A stretch of DNA of 23,804 nucleotides, taken from positions 1-23,804 of the forward strand of contig CAYHBX010000005.1 in NCBI GenBank assembly GCA_964355005.1. The letters run 5' to 3'. Origin of the DNA: JAUSKF01 sp964355005. GTDB taxonomy: Bacteria > Patescibacteriota > Minisyncoccia > UBA6257 > WO2-44-18. The notes beneath the pieces were generated by a model. The model made no database searches. It was not told where the DNA came from and saw only the letters and a list, made by a program, of their open reading frames with translations. Positions 6,057 through 12,965 of the stretch are shown one piece after another. The position numbers and the translations under genes were made by a program. Positions within the stretch are counted from its first letter, which is position 1. Each line of letters starts with the position of its first letter.

Positions 6057-7262
6057 TTATTTTAATTTTCTTACGATCTTTTTAAATTGCCTGCCCCGGT
6101 CGGCGTAGTCCTCGAACATATCAAAACTGGCCGCGCCCGGCGAAAACAAGATAGCTACCGGCGAATCCATTTCTTTCGCGGCTTTGTAGGCAATTTCAGC
6201 GGCGCCTTTTAGCTCCCGCACCTGCTCTATCGGCAAGCGTAAGTCCCGCATCGCGTTGCTGATCTTGGCTTTATTTTCGCCGAAAAGTATCAGGCATTCA
6301 ATTCTGTCTCGATGGCGTTTTAATTCTTCGGCAAGGGGAGTGTAGTCTAGATTTTTATCTTTTCCTCCGGCAATGATGATCACGGGCATTTCGGCGGTCA
6401 ATGTGGAAACGGCGGCGGCGGTAGTATTCGGATTGGTGCTGGCCGAGTCGTTATAGAATCGTACCAGTCCCTTTTTTGTCGCCAGTTCCAAGCGGTGTTC
6501 TAGCCCGGGAAAATTTTCTATCGTGGATAAGATCGCCTTTTCCGGACAGCCAAGATATTTAGTAACCGTGGCGGCTAGCAACCGATTTTTATTCAGATTA
6601 TTCGGAGCGTGGACGGGGATCTTTTTGCCCGTACAGAGTCCGGCGATCTTAGTACCCGGCTGATTATCCGAAAAATAAAACACGGCGGAGGTGTTCGTTT
6701 GGTGCCGGCAGATATTAGATTTGGCATTCAGATATTCTTCCAAGTTTTTGTGAGCATCCAAATGATCCGGGAATATCTCGGTGATCACGGCAATGTCCGG
6801 AGATTTTTCCAGGTCATGGAGCTGAAAGCTGGAAAGCTCCAGCACTACCAAAGTCTTGGCATTTACTTTCGGAAGTATTTCCAGCGGCGAAAGACCGATG
6901 TTTCCGGCGAGCAAAACTTTTTTGCCGCATTTTTTTAAAATTTCATATATTAAAGTAGAAGTCGTGCCTTTCCCCTTTGTTCCGGTGACGCCTATAATTT
7001 TGGCCGGGCAGAGTTCAAAAAATAATTTCGTGGCGCTGGAAAACTTCACGCCGGCGCTGATAGCGGATTGGATCTCGGGCAGGTTGTAGGGGACGCCGGG
7101 CGAGCGGAATACCAACTCAAAAGAATTCAAGTCTTTCAGGTAATCCGGCCCGTCATTTTTGTCCAGAACAACGATCTTCGCTTTTTTGTATTGCGGAGAT
7201 TTTTTAAGGAATTTTAGGACGGACTTACCTTCCCGCCCGAAGCCGAGGATAGCGATTTTCAT
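6057..7262 (-). CDS. murD: UDP-N-acetylmuramoylalanine--D-glutamate ligase MurD
   Basis: MurD adds D-glutamate to UDP-MurNAc-L-Ala in cytoplasmic peptidoglycan synthesis. The product is 401 aa, slightly shorter than the usual 430-450. The N-terminal Rossmann-like domain starts KIAILGFGREGKS, followed by SPGVP (about 54-58), the ATP-binding loop GTKGKGTT (94-101), the substrate stretch FPDHLDAH and the NDSASTNP motif before the C-terminal domain, which has GGKDKNLD and ends near the typical LFSPGAASFDMF. All central Mur-ligase signatures are present. It is a lone minus-strand gene here, divergent from the epimerase, with a 32-bp shared upstream region. Confidence 0.96.
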   Translation of the reverse strand: MKIAILGFGREGKSVLKFLKKSPQYKKAKIVVLDKNDGPDYLKDLNSFELVFRSPGVPYNLPEIQSAISAGVKFSSATKLFFELCPAKIIGVTGTKGKGTTSTLIYEILKKCGKKVLLAGNIGLSPLEILPKVNAKTLVVLELSSFQLHDLEKSPDIAVITEIFPDHLDAHKNLEEYLNAKSNICRHQTNTSAVFYFSDNQPGTKIAGLCTGKKIPVHAPNNLNKNRLLAATVTKYLGCPEKAILSTIENFPGLEHRLELATKKGLVRFYNDSASTNPNTTAAAVSTLTAEMPVIIIAGGKDKNLDYTPLAEELKRHRDRIECLILFGENKAKISNAMRDLRLPIEQVRELKGAAEIAYKAAKEMDSPVAILFSPGAASFDMFEDYADRGRQFKKIVRKLK

Positions 7263-7274
7263 ATTCAGTTTCGT

Positions 7275-7286
7275 TATGCTTATAAT
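7275..7286 (+). promoter_or_regulatory. -10 promoter of the epimerase gene
   Basis: TATGCTTATAAT contains a perfect -10 (TATAAT, 7281-7286) ending 8 nt before the ATG at 7295. There is no Shine-Dalgarno sequence. This fits the leaderless pattern seen at other genes in the window. Confidence 0.6.
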
Positions 7287-7294
7287 AATACAAA

Positions 7295-8287
7295 ATGAAC
7301 ATTTTAGTTACTGGCGGGGCAGGATTTCTGGGAAGCCATCTCTGTGAATATTTATTGCGGAATGGCCATAAGGTAATTTGCTTGGATAATTTTTTCACCG
7401 GTTCCCGCGCCAATATTGAGCATCTGACATCAAACAAGGACTTTCGGGTCATGGAGGCCGACATTATCAATCCTTTTTATATAGAAGAAAAAATTGATCA
7501 GGTCTATAACTTGGCTTGCCCGGCTTCGCCCGTGCATTATCAGTTCAATCCCATTCGCACCGTTAAGGCGAACACAATCGGCGTGATCAATGTTCTGGGT
7601 TTCGCCAAAAAACATGGCGCGCGCGTTTTTCAGGCCTCTACCTCCGAGATTTATGGCGACCCGCTTGAGCATCCGCAAAAGGAAACTTATCGCGGCAACG
7701 TGAACACGATCGGGCCGCGAGCGTGCTATGACGAAGGGAAGCGAGTCGCCGAGACTTTATTTTTTGATTATCACCGCTCTCATGGAATAGAAATCCGAGT
7801 GGCGCGCATTTTTAATACCTACGGTCCGAGAATGGCGAAGAATGACGGGCGGGTGGTTTCTAATTTTATCGTGCAGGCGCTGAATGGCGAGGATATTACT
7901 ATATATGGAACAGGGGAGCAGACCAGGTCCTTTTGTTATGTGTCCGATCTGGTAGAGGGATTTTATAAACTAATGAATCCCACACATAACGAAGAGTGTG
8001 GTTGTGATCCAAAGGACTCTTCCGTTATGTGTGGGATGAATTCCGACACGACCGGCCCGGTCAACCTTGGCAACCCCGGAGAATTCACAATGAAAGAGTT
8101 GGCGGAAAAGGTTATTACTCTGACAGGATCAAAATCAAAAATTATTTACGGACCGCTCCCGGAAGACGATCCTCGTCAGCGCAAACCCGATATTTCTTTA
8201 GCGAAGACAAAATTGGATTGGCAGCCTGCCGTTCCACTGGAAGAAGGTCTGAAAAAAACTATTGATTATTTCAGGGGAAAGTTGTAA
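7295..8287 (+). CDS. NAD-dependent epimerase, UDP-glucuronate decarboxylase type, with in-frame insertion
   Basis: This is a short-chain dehydrogenase/reductase, most like UDP-glucuronate decarboxylases, which make UDP-xylose for surface glycans; dTDP-glucose dehydratase-like activity is an alternative. The NAD-binding TGGAGFLGS motif is at 6-14, the catalytic Tyr145 and Lys149 are in YDEGK, and the C-terminal domain contains TIYGTGEQTRSFCYVSDL. The product is 330 aa, where relatives are about 310. The excess is exactly the 21 residues 229-249 encoded by a palindromic element inserted in frame, between LMN and SDTTGPVNLGNP. Removing it restores the normal family spacing. The inserted peptide adds three Cys and lies between a helix and a strand, so the enzyme may still be active. 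Confidence 0.93.
   Translation: MNILVTGGAGFLGSHLCEYLLRNGHKVICLDNFFTGSRANIEHLTSNKDFRVMEADIINPFYIEEKIDQVYNLACPASPVHYQFNPIRTVKANTIGVINVLGFAKKHGARVFQASTSEIYGDPLEHPQKETYRGNVNTIGPRACYDEGKRVAETLFFDYHRSHGIEIRVARIFNTYGPRMAKNDGRVVSNFIVQALNGEDITIYGTGEQTRSFCYVSDLVEGFYKLMNPTHNEECGCDPKDSSVMCGMNSDTTGPVNLGNPGEFTMKELAEKVITLTGSKSKIIYGPLPEDDPRQRKPDISLAKTKLDWQPAVPLEEGLKKTIDYFRGKL
7979..8035 (+). mobile_element. Palindromic element B (57 bp) inserted in frame in the epimerase gene
   Basis: The element runs from CCCACACATAAC to GTTATGTGTGGG. Its arms pair over about 21 bp, with one extra G in the right arm, around an 18-nt loop. ATGAAT lies directly outside both ends (7973-7978 and 8036-8041). Element plus one repeat copy is 63 bp, so the reading frame of the host gene is preserved and 21 residues are added. 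The arm sequence is closely related to that of the element at 17225, which also sits at ATGAAT and in the same orientation relative to it. Confidence 0.85.
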
Positions 8288-8290
8288 TAT
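8262..8290 (+). promoter_or_regulatory. tRNA-Lys promoter
   Basis: TTGATT (8262-8267), a 17-bp spacer and TAATAT (8285-8290) overlap the end of the epimerase gene. The -10 ends 10 nt before the tRNA. Confidence 0.6.
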
Positions 8291-8300
8291 TTTTACCATC

Positions 8301-8371
8301 GCTCCCATAGCTTAGTGGTAAAGCAGCTGGCTTTTAACCAGTTGACCTAGGTTCGATTCCTAGTGGGAGCA
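8301..8371 (+). tRNA. tRNA-Lys (TTT)
   Basis: The cloverleaf is complete: acceptor GCTCCCA with TGGGAGC, anticodon stem GCTGG/CCAGT with loop CTTTTAA (anticodon TTT), T-arm CTAGG-TTCGATT-CCTAG and discriminator A. CCA is not encoded. The last 15 bases recur about 185 bp downstream. Confidence 0.96.
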
Positions 8372-8556
8372 CAATTTGCTCAAACAGCTCTCTCGCATCA
8401 CCAGAGCTCTTTTTGGCCAGCGCCAAAAAGGACTCTTTGCTCTCGGCGGTTGACTTTTGAAGAGACCGGCTCAACCGCCTCCGAGATATGCTGCTCAAGA
8501 GCTGTTCTCGCGGTTTCCTGAGATGAATAGATATAGGCCTTGTTCCTAGTGGGAGC
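8372..8556. repeat. Structured island bounded by a repeat of the tRNA-Lys 3' end
   Basis: TTCCTAGTGGGAGCA, the 3' end of tRNA-Lys, recurs at 8542-8556, preceded at the same distance by TAGG. The DNA between has no credible gene. It contains a 14-bp hairpin with two mismatches (arms 8404-8417 and 8422-8435), a second with a perfect 9-bp stem (GGCGGTTGA 8445-8453 with TCAACCGCC 8471-8479), and an outer AACAGCTCT/AGAGCTGTT pair. The arrangement resembles att sites of a very small element integrated at a tRNA gene, or the decayed remains of a second tRNA-Lys copy. No integrase is in the window. It shares AAAGGACTCTT with palindromic element B. Confidence 0.5.
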
Positions 8557-8566
8557 ATAAATTAAA

Positions 8567-8857
8567 AATCCCCCAGCCCCCTATTTCGCTATAAGCTCTC
8601 ACGGCGTTGTGAGATAAAATTTTTTAGTTCGAGGAGATGAATCATTAAGACATAGACTCTATGTCTAATGTTCAGCGACAAAGAAATAAAGAATTTTAAC
8701 CACAACCCGAAGGGATGCGAGATTTTATTGTTCATTACCTCGTTTTTCGGACTCGAAGTATGTTTATACATCTGCGTCCGAAAAGCCTCGTCCTGAATAA
8801 AAAATCTCCGCATCGCTGCGGAGATTCATAGTGAAATAGGGGGCTACATGGGGGATT
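8567..8857. repeat. 291-bp fold-back element with 26-30 bp inverted ends and internal hairpins
   Basis: The left end (8567-8592) and right end (8828-8857) are inverted copies that pair over about 26 bp, apart from a 4-nt gap and one mismatch. Both carry runs of five C or G. Inside are hairpins at 8597-8614 (TCTCAC/GTGAGA), 8648-8666 (AGACATA/TATGTCT), 8744-8784 (TTTTCGGAC/GTCCGAAAA) and 8803-8826 (10-bp stem). No flanking direct repeat is seen. Open frames in it are short and lack family resemblance. It could be a MITE-like element or a structured RNA. Confidence 0.5.
8797..8826 (-). terminator. Terminator of the site-2 protease gene
   Basis: On the minus strand, AATCTCCGCA pairs with TGCGGAGATT over a 4-nt loop and is followed by a run of T. 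It lies 38 nt after the stop codon of the protease gene, inside the fold-back element. Confidence 0.75.
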
Positions 8858-8863
8858 GTGTGA

Positions 8864-9577
8864 TCAAAGAAGCTTTTTAACGTCCATAAAGGTTGCAAAA
8901 AACAGCAAGCTGACCAGGAAGATGATGCCTACCACCATCAGTCCTTTATACATTACCAGCGCCGCTTTTTTCCCGATGATCTTTTCGGAGAAAAGGCGCA
9001 GGATGTGTCCTCCATCAAGCGGAGGCAGAGGGAGGAGGTTCATCATCGCGATAGCGACATTAAGGATTGCCAGGATCCAAATATAGGGAGTCAGACCGCC
9101 GGCAGAACCTCCGCCAGCCATCATCTGGCCGATGCCGACCGGTCCGGAAACGGATTCCGAGGCGGTCATCTGCCCGCTGAACAATGCCGAGATGAACATC
9201 GGCCAGCCGGCCAACCAGATCCAGGTAAAACCAATCAAAGCATGAAAGAAATTCCCACCGATAAAAGTCATCAGCATGGCGGCGGTAATGATATTCATCA
9301 GCATTCCGCCGGAATAGAATAACAGGCGCTGAAAGAAGTTTTTCTTTTCCACCTCCTCCATATCCACCAACACATATCCGCCGATCACGATCGGACTCAA
9401 GATCAGTTCGTTGACGATCGGAACATTTTTGAACTTTAATCCCGGTCCCATGCCGATGCTGAATTTTTGGATCGGAACTTTTGCCAGCCAAGCGGCCAGC
9501 GCGTGTCCGAACTCATGGACGCCGATGATCAAAGCGAAGCCGAAAATGATTTTCGCGGCTCCGATGATAATTTCCAT
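8864..9577 (-). CDS. Site-2 protease family (M50) membrane metalloprotease
   Basis: This is an intramembrane zinc protease of the RseP/S2P type, which cleaves membrane-bound anti-sigma factors or signal peptides. The product is 237 aa, much shorter than RseP (about 450). The zinc motif HEFGH is at 21-25 in the first membrane segment, and the third ligand Asp188 is in PLDGGH. Further hydrophobic segments lie at about 86-108, 112-133, 163-183 and 211-232. The usual PDZ domain between the two catalytic halves is absent. The ATG has a clear GGAGG about 8 nt upstream. It is divergent from secD. Confidence is high for the family and low for a specific substrate. Confidence 0.93.
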   Translation of the reverse strand: MEIIIGAAKIIFGFALIIGVHEFGHALAAWLAKVPIQKFSIGMGPGLKFKNVPIVNELILSPIVIGGYVLVDMEEVEKKNFFQRLLFYSGGMLMNIITAAMLMTFIGGNFFHALIGFTWIWLAGWPMFISALFSGQMTASESVSGPVGIGQMMAGGGSAGGLTPYIWILAILNVAIAMMNLLPLPPLDGGHILRLFSEKIIGKKAALVMYKGLMVVGIIFLVSLLFFATFMDVKKLL

Positions 9578-9624
9578 CTGCCGCCTCCTTCCTCGTATTA
9601 TTTGTAAAAAATCTTACCTCATAT

Positions 9625-9630
9625 TATACT
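9625..9630 (+). promoter_or_regulatory. -10 box upstream of secD
   Basis: TATACT ends 18 nt before the ATG at 9649, giving a very short leader without a clear Shine-Dalgarno sequence. Confidence 0.4.
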
Positions 9631-9648
9631 TAAACTCATCTTTTGGGA

Positions 9649-10887
9649 ATGACAGCGAGAACGAAAAATTTATCCTATCTCTTTTTGATTGTTTTGGTCG
9701 CGGTCGCGGCGGGTTTTTTTGTTTATCCGAAAGGTTTCGGCGCGCGGATTTTGCCTTGGAGATTGGGTCTTGATTTGGTTGGCGGCAGTTATCTCATCTA
9801 CGAAGTGGATATGACCGGTATCACCGCGGCCGAACGCGGTTCGGTATTTTCCGGTTTGCGGGATGTAATGGAGCGCCGGATCAACGCTTTTGGAGTGAGC
9901 GAGCCACGGGTGACCACCGCCAAGCGGGGAGACTCATATCAATTGATCGTTGAGTTGGCGGGCATCAAGGATTCCGAGGAAGCTATTAAACAGGTCGGTA
10001 AACCGGCCTTGTTAGATTTCCGAGAAGTTAAATTAAAAGGAGAGGGTGATAAACAGGAGGTGGAATTCATTGCCACCGGATTGACCGGGCGTTATCTTTC
10101 CAGCTCGCAGGTTTCGTCCAATCAAACCACCGGTCAGCCGGTTATCCTGATCAATTTCAATTCCGAAGGCGCCAAACTTTTTGAAGCGATCACTAAAAAG
10201 AATTTGGGTAAGCCGGTAGCGATCCTTCTTGACGGTCAGGTGATTTCCAGCCCGGTTGTGCAGGAAGCTATTGCCGGCGGCAATGCCCAAATAACCGGAT
10301 CTTTTGACTACAAAGAGGCCCAGCGTCTGGTTCAGCTTTTTAATGCCGGCGCTCTGCCCGCGCCGATCAATTTGATCAGTCAGCAGACCGTCGGTTCTTC
10401 GCTGGGGGCCGATTCCTTGCAAAAAGCGATTTTCGCCGGACTTATTGGAACTTTGGCGATCATTGTTTTTATGCTGCTTTACTATCGGTCACTTGGTCTG
10501 GTGTCGGCTCTGGCATTGGTTATCTACATTGTCTTTACGCTTGGATTGTTTAAATTGATCGGCATCACGATGACTTTGTCCGGTATCGCCGGATTCATTC
10601 TATCTATAGGTATGGCGGTAGATGCCAACATCCTTATTTTCGCCCGCACTAAAGAAGAAACCGCCAAAGGACTTTCTCATTCAGGCGCTCTAGAAGAGGG
10701 CTTTCGGAGAGCTTGGCCGTCCATTCGGGACTCTAATGTTTCCACTATCTTAACTTCAGTGATTCTTTATTATATGACTTCCAGTTTCGTTCGGGGATTC
10801 GCGTTGGCTTTATTGCTTGGAGTTCTATTGAGCATGTTCAGCGCGATTACCGTTAGTCGGGTAATTTTCCGGGTTTTTACTAAATAA
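9649..10887 (+). CDS. secD: Protein translocase subunit SecD
   Basis: SecD works with SecF in the membrane and uses the proton-motive force to complete protein export through SecYEG. The product is 412 aa from the ATG at 9649; a TTG two codons earlier is possible. An N-terminal membrane helix (about 8-26) leads into the GLDLVGGSYLIYEVD motif, then the external P1-type region, including PALLDFREV and the GQPVILINFNSEGAKLF stretch. The C-terminal five-helix block carries the conserved GIAGFILSIGMAVDANILIFAR segment. It is two bases upstream of secF and clearly co-transcribed. Confidence 0.97.
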   Translation: MTARTKNLSYLFLIVLVAVAAGFFVYPKGFGARILPWRLGLDLVGGSYLIYEVDMTGITAAERGSVFSGLRDVMERRINAFGVSEPRVTTAKRGDSYQLIVELAGIKDSEEAIKQVGKPALLDFREVKLKGEGDKQEVEFIATGLTGRYLSSSQVSSNQTTGQPVILINFNSEGAKLFEAITKKNLGKPVAILLDGQVISSPVVQEAIAGGNAQITGSFDYKEAQRLVQLFNAGALPAPINLISQQTVGSSLGADSLQKAIFAGLIGTLAIIVFMLLYYRSLGLVSALALVIYIVFTLGLFKLIGITMTLSGIAGFILSIGMAVDANILIFARTKEETAKGLSHSGALEEGFRRAWPSIRDSNVSTILTSVILYYMTSSFVRGFALALLLGVLLSMFSAITVSRVIFRVFTK

Positions 10888-10889
10888 TT

Positions 10890-11768
10890 ATGCTCAACAT
10901 TATTAAATATAAATTTGTTTTTCTGGCCATTTCCGGCTTGCTGGTTGTCGCCAGCATTGCCTCTATTGCAGTGCTGGGTTTGAAGCCGGGCATTGATTTT
11001 GTCGGCGGTGTTTCCTGGCAGCTGCAATTCAATGCTTTGCCTGACCGAGAGGCGGTTACGGCCATTCTTCCTGCCGGCGCGCTGATCACTCCGCAAGAGG
11101 AGGGGAGAATGCTGATCCGCTTGCCGGATCTAAGTGAGGCAGATCGCCAGGCGAAACTTCAGGAATTAGGCGGCAAATTCGGCGAAGTAACGGAATTACA
11201 ATTCCAGAATATCGGTCCGGCCGTAGGCGAAGACCTGAAGCGCGGCGCGTTTTGGGCGATCGGATTAGTTTTGCTGGCAATCTCTCTGTATATCGCTTTC
11301 TCATTCCGTAAAGTTTCCAAGCCGGTTAGTTCCTGGAAATACGGAATTGTTACTTTGGTGACCCTTTTTCATGATGCGGTCATTCCGGCCGGAATGTTCG
11401 CGGTACTGGGAAGGTTTATGAACTGGGAAGTGGATGTGAATTTTGTTGTCGCCGTTCTGGTGGTGATCGGTTTTTCCGTTCACGACACTATCGTAGTTTT
11501 TGACCGCATTCGGGAAAACTTGCGGTTAGCCGGCCCGGCGCGAGGGAACTTTGATGATCTGGTTAACTCCAGCGTCAATCAGACTTTCACCCGCTCCATT
11601 AATACCTCTCTCACCCTGGTACTCACCCTGCTGGCTCTTTACTTTTTCGGTCCGGCCAATATGAGCTACTTCATTTTGACCATTTTAGTCGGTGTTTCCG
11701 TAGGTACCTATTCATCTATTTTCGTAGCCAGCCCTCTCCTCACCCTTCTCAAGGGAAGAATCCGGTAG
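10890..11768 (+). CDS. secF: Protein translocase subunit SecF
   Basis: SecF is the partner of SecD in the export motor. The product is 292 aa, a typical length. After the first membrane helix comes GLKPGIDFVGGV, then a short external domain ending near VGEDLKRGAFWAI. Five membrane helices follow, with the family motifs GFSVHDTIVVFDRIREN and SVNQTFTRSINTS. It follows secD after 2 nt, so the two form an operon. A sigma-70-like promoter for the next region overlaps its end. Confidence 0.97.
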   Translation: MLNIIKYKFVFLAISGLLVVASIASIAVLGLKPGIDFVGGVSWQLQFNALPDREAVTAILPAGALITPQEEGRMLIRLPDLSEADRQAKLQELGGKFGEVTELQFQNIGPAVGEDLKRGAFWAIGLVLLAISLYIAFSFRKVSKPVSSWKYGIVTLVTLFHDAVIPAGMFAVLGRFMNWEVDVNFVVAVLVVIGFSVHDTIVVFDRIRENLRLAGPARGNFDDLVNSSVNQTFTRSINTSLTLVLTLLALYFFGPANMSYFILTILVGVSVGTYSSIFVASPLLTLLKGRIR

Positions 11769-11797
11769 TTGACTCTTCTTGTGGGGTATGCTAGAAT
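11769..11797 (+). promoter_or_regulatory. Sigma-70-like promoter P1 upstream of the sigma/HARE gene
   Basis: TTGACT (11769-11774), a 17-bp spacer and TAGAAT (11792-11797) with an upstream TATG match the consensus well. It would give a leader of about 110 nt containing the possible 8-codon ORF at 11821. Confidence 0.65.
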
Positions 11798-11843
11798 GCG
11801 TCGGATAACGTGGAGGCCTGATGTTTGCTGGGTTTTGGGGCTA

Positions 11844-11873
11844 TTGACACTAATACCAGCCCTATGGTAATCT
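11844..11873 (+). promoter_or_regulatory. Possible promoter P2 upstream of the sigma/HARE gene
   Basis: A perfect TTGACA (11844-11849) is followed after 18 bp by TAATCT (11868-11873). The leader would be about 36 nt. Two promoters in 147 bp suggest more elaborate control than for most genes here. Confidence 0.45.
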
Positions 11874-11915
11874 CTACGCGTTAAAGCATTATAAAAAAAT
11901 AAGGTCTAAAAAAAT

Positions 11916-12923
11916 ATGGAGGTTTCCAAATTAACTAATTTAATCAAGGTCTGCATGACCGGTCTGAATGACCGACAGAAAGAGATTTTAGAAGGTCGCT
12001 ACGGATTGAATAAAGCCGACACTTTTACGTTGGCGGAATTGGGCGGCCGTTATGGCTTGACCCGCGAGCGCGTTCGTCAGATCGAAGCCCTTGCTTTAAA
12101 AGTTTCTCGCCAACGCACCTCCAATGGCGAATTAAATGATTTTACAAAAGCCGCTACCGTCGCTTTGCGTTCCGCGGGCGGGATCAAGCGGGAAGACCTT
12201 TTAGTTGCCGATCTGGCGCAGTCCGGCAATGCCTCCCCCGAACAAGCTAACCGGGTTAAGTTTTTATTGGAACTTTCCGGAAAGTTCAGCTTATCTAAAG
12301 AAGACAGCAATTTTTATCCTTACTGGTACTTGTCCGACGCCGATCAGAAAAAGGCTGTCGGTTTTATCGCCGCCTTGGCTAAGAGCGCGGATCGGAATAA
12401 TTTCAAAGCGAGCTTCACTGCCGCCGCGAAGAATTCCGGCATCAGCGACTTAGTGGCCCGCAACTACGCCGCGGTATCTAAGAATGTAGCGATGAACATC
12501 TTCGGAGATCTTGGCTTGTCCGAATGGCCGGAGATCAACCCTCGCACCGCCCGTGATTGGGCTTACTTGGTTTTGAAGAAAGAAGAGCGGCCGATGCACT
12601 TCAATGACATTGCTGTCGCGGTTACTAAATTGCGGGAACGGGCGGCTCACGCGCCGACGGTTCACAATGAGCTGATAAAAGATGAGAAATTCGTATTGGT
12701 CGGAAAAGGCACTTACACTTTGCGGGAGTTTGGCATTACGCCGGGAACCGCTCGGGAGATAATTGCTCATTACCTTCGCAAGCACGGACCGATGTCCGCT
12801 AAGCAGGTAGTTGGTTTGGTTTTGAAGGAGCGCCTATTCAAAGAGAATACGGTTTTGATCAATCTCCAGAATCGCAAGAACTTCAAGCGTCTTGATGACG
12901 GCCGGTACTCCGTTTTAGCATAA
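11916..12923 (+). CDS. Sigma-70 region 4-like / HARE-type HTH DNA-binding protein
   Basis: The product is 335 aa. Residues 17-65 match sigma-70 region 4: LNDRQKEILEGRYGL, an HTH, then LTRERVRQIEALAL (about 48-61), which normally contacts the -35 box. The middle (about 80-205) is helical without a recognised motif. Residues about 209-270 resemble a HARE-HTH (winged-helix) domain, with MHFNDIAVAV and a KFVLVGKGTYTLREFG wing. A second, similar unit runs from about 276 to the end (GRYSVLA). There is no region 2, so it cannot act as a normal sigma factor. It is more likely a transcription regulator or RNA polymerase-associated protein, like delta factors, which also carry a HARE domain. It is probably CPR-conserved, but its role is unknown. 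Confidence 0.85.
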   Translation: MEVSKLTNLIKVCMTGLNDRQKEILEGRYGLNKADTFTLAELGGRYGLTRERVRQIEALALKVSRQRTSNGELNDFTKAATVALRSAGGIKREDLLVADLAQSGNASPEQANRVKFLLELSGKFSLSKEDSNFYPYWYLSDADQKKAVGFIAALAKSADRNNFKASFTAAAKNSGISDLVARNYAAVSKNVAMNIFGDLGLSEWPEINPRTARDWAYLVLKKEERPMHFNDIAVAVTKLRERAAHAPTVHNELIKDEKFVLVGKGTYTLREFGITPGTAREIIAHYLRKHGPMSAKQVVGLVLKERLFKENTVLINLQNRKNFKRLDDGRYSVLA

Positions 12924-12951
12924 TCTAGCTCCGCCTTTGGTGTGGCGGAAT

Positions 12952-12959
12952 GGTACAAT
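12952..12959 (+). promoter_or_regulatory. -10 box of the CPR membrane-protein gene
   Basis: TGGTACAAT is a TG-n extended -10 ending 6 nt before the GTG at 12966. A TCCGCC/GGCGGA hairpin (12930-12949) lies immediately upstream. This supports the GTG start and a leaderless mRNA. Confidence 0.5.
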
Positions 12960-12965
12960 TAATCT

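Noticed and set aside
8334..8558. 74-codon minus-strand frame across the tRNA-Lys island
   Set aside because: It runs antisense through the tRNA gene and the partial tRNA repeat, and the LPLGIEPRS-like ends are the usual translation of antisense tRNA. No start signal is seen.
8589..8813. 74-codon minus-strand frame inside the fold-back element
   Set aside because: It is built from the internal hairpins, has no recognisable domain or ribosome-binding site, and ends in the terminal repeat.
8567..8857. 6-bp flanking repeat family membership of the 291-bp fold-back element
   Set aside because: Sequences outside its C5/G5 ends (AAAAAT and ATTGTG) are not direct repeats, and its arms do not match elements A-C, so I list it separately.
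12930..12949. Terminator after the sigma/HARE gene
   Set aside because: The TCCGCC/GGCGGA hairpin has no T-run and is followed by the -10 box of the next gene; it may affect that promoter but is not a clear terminator.
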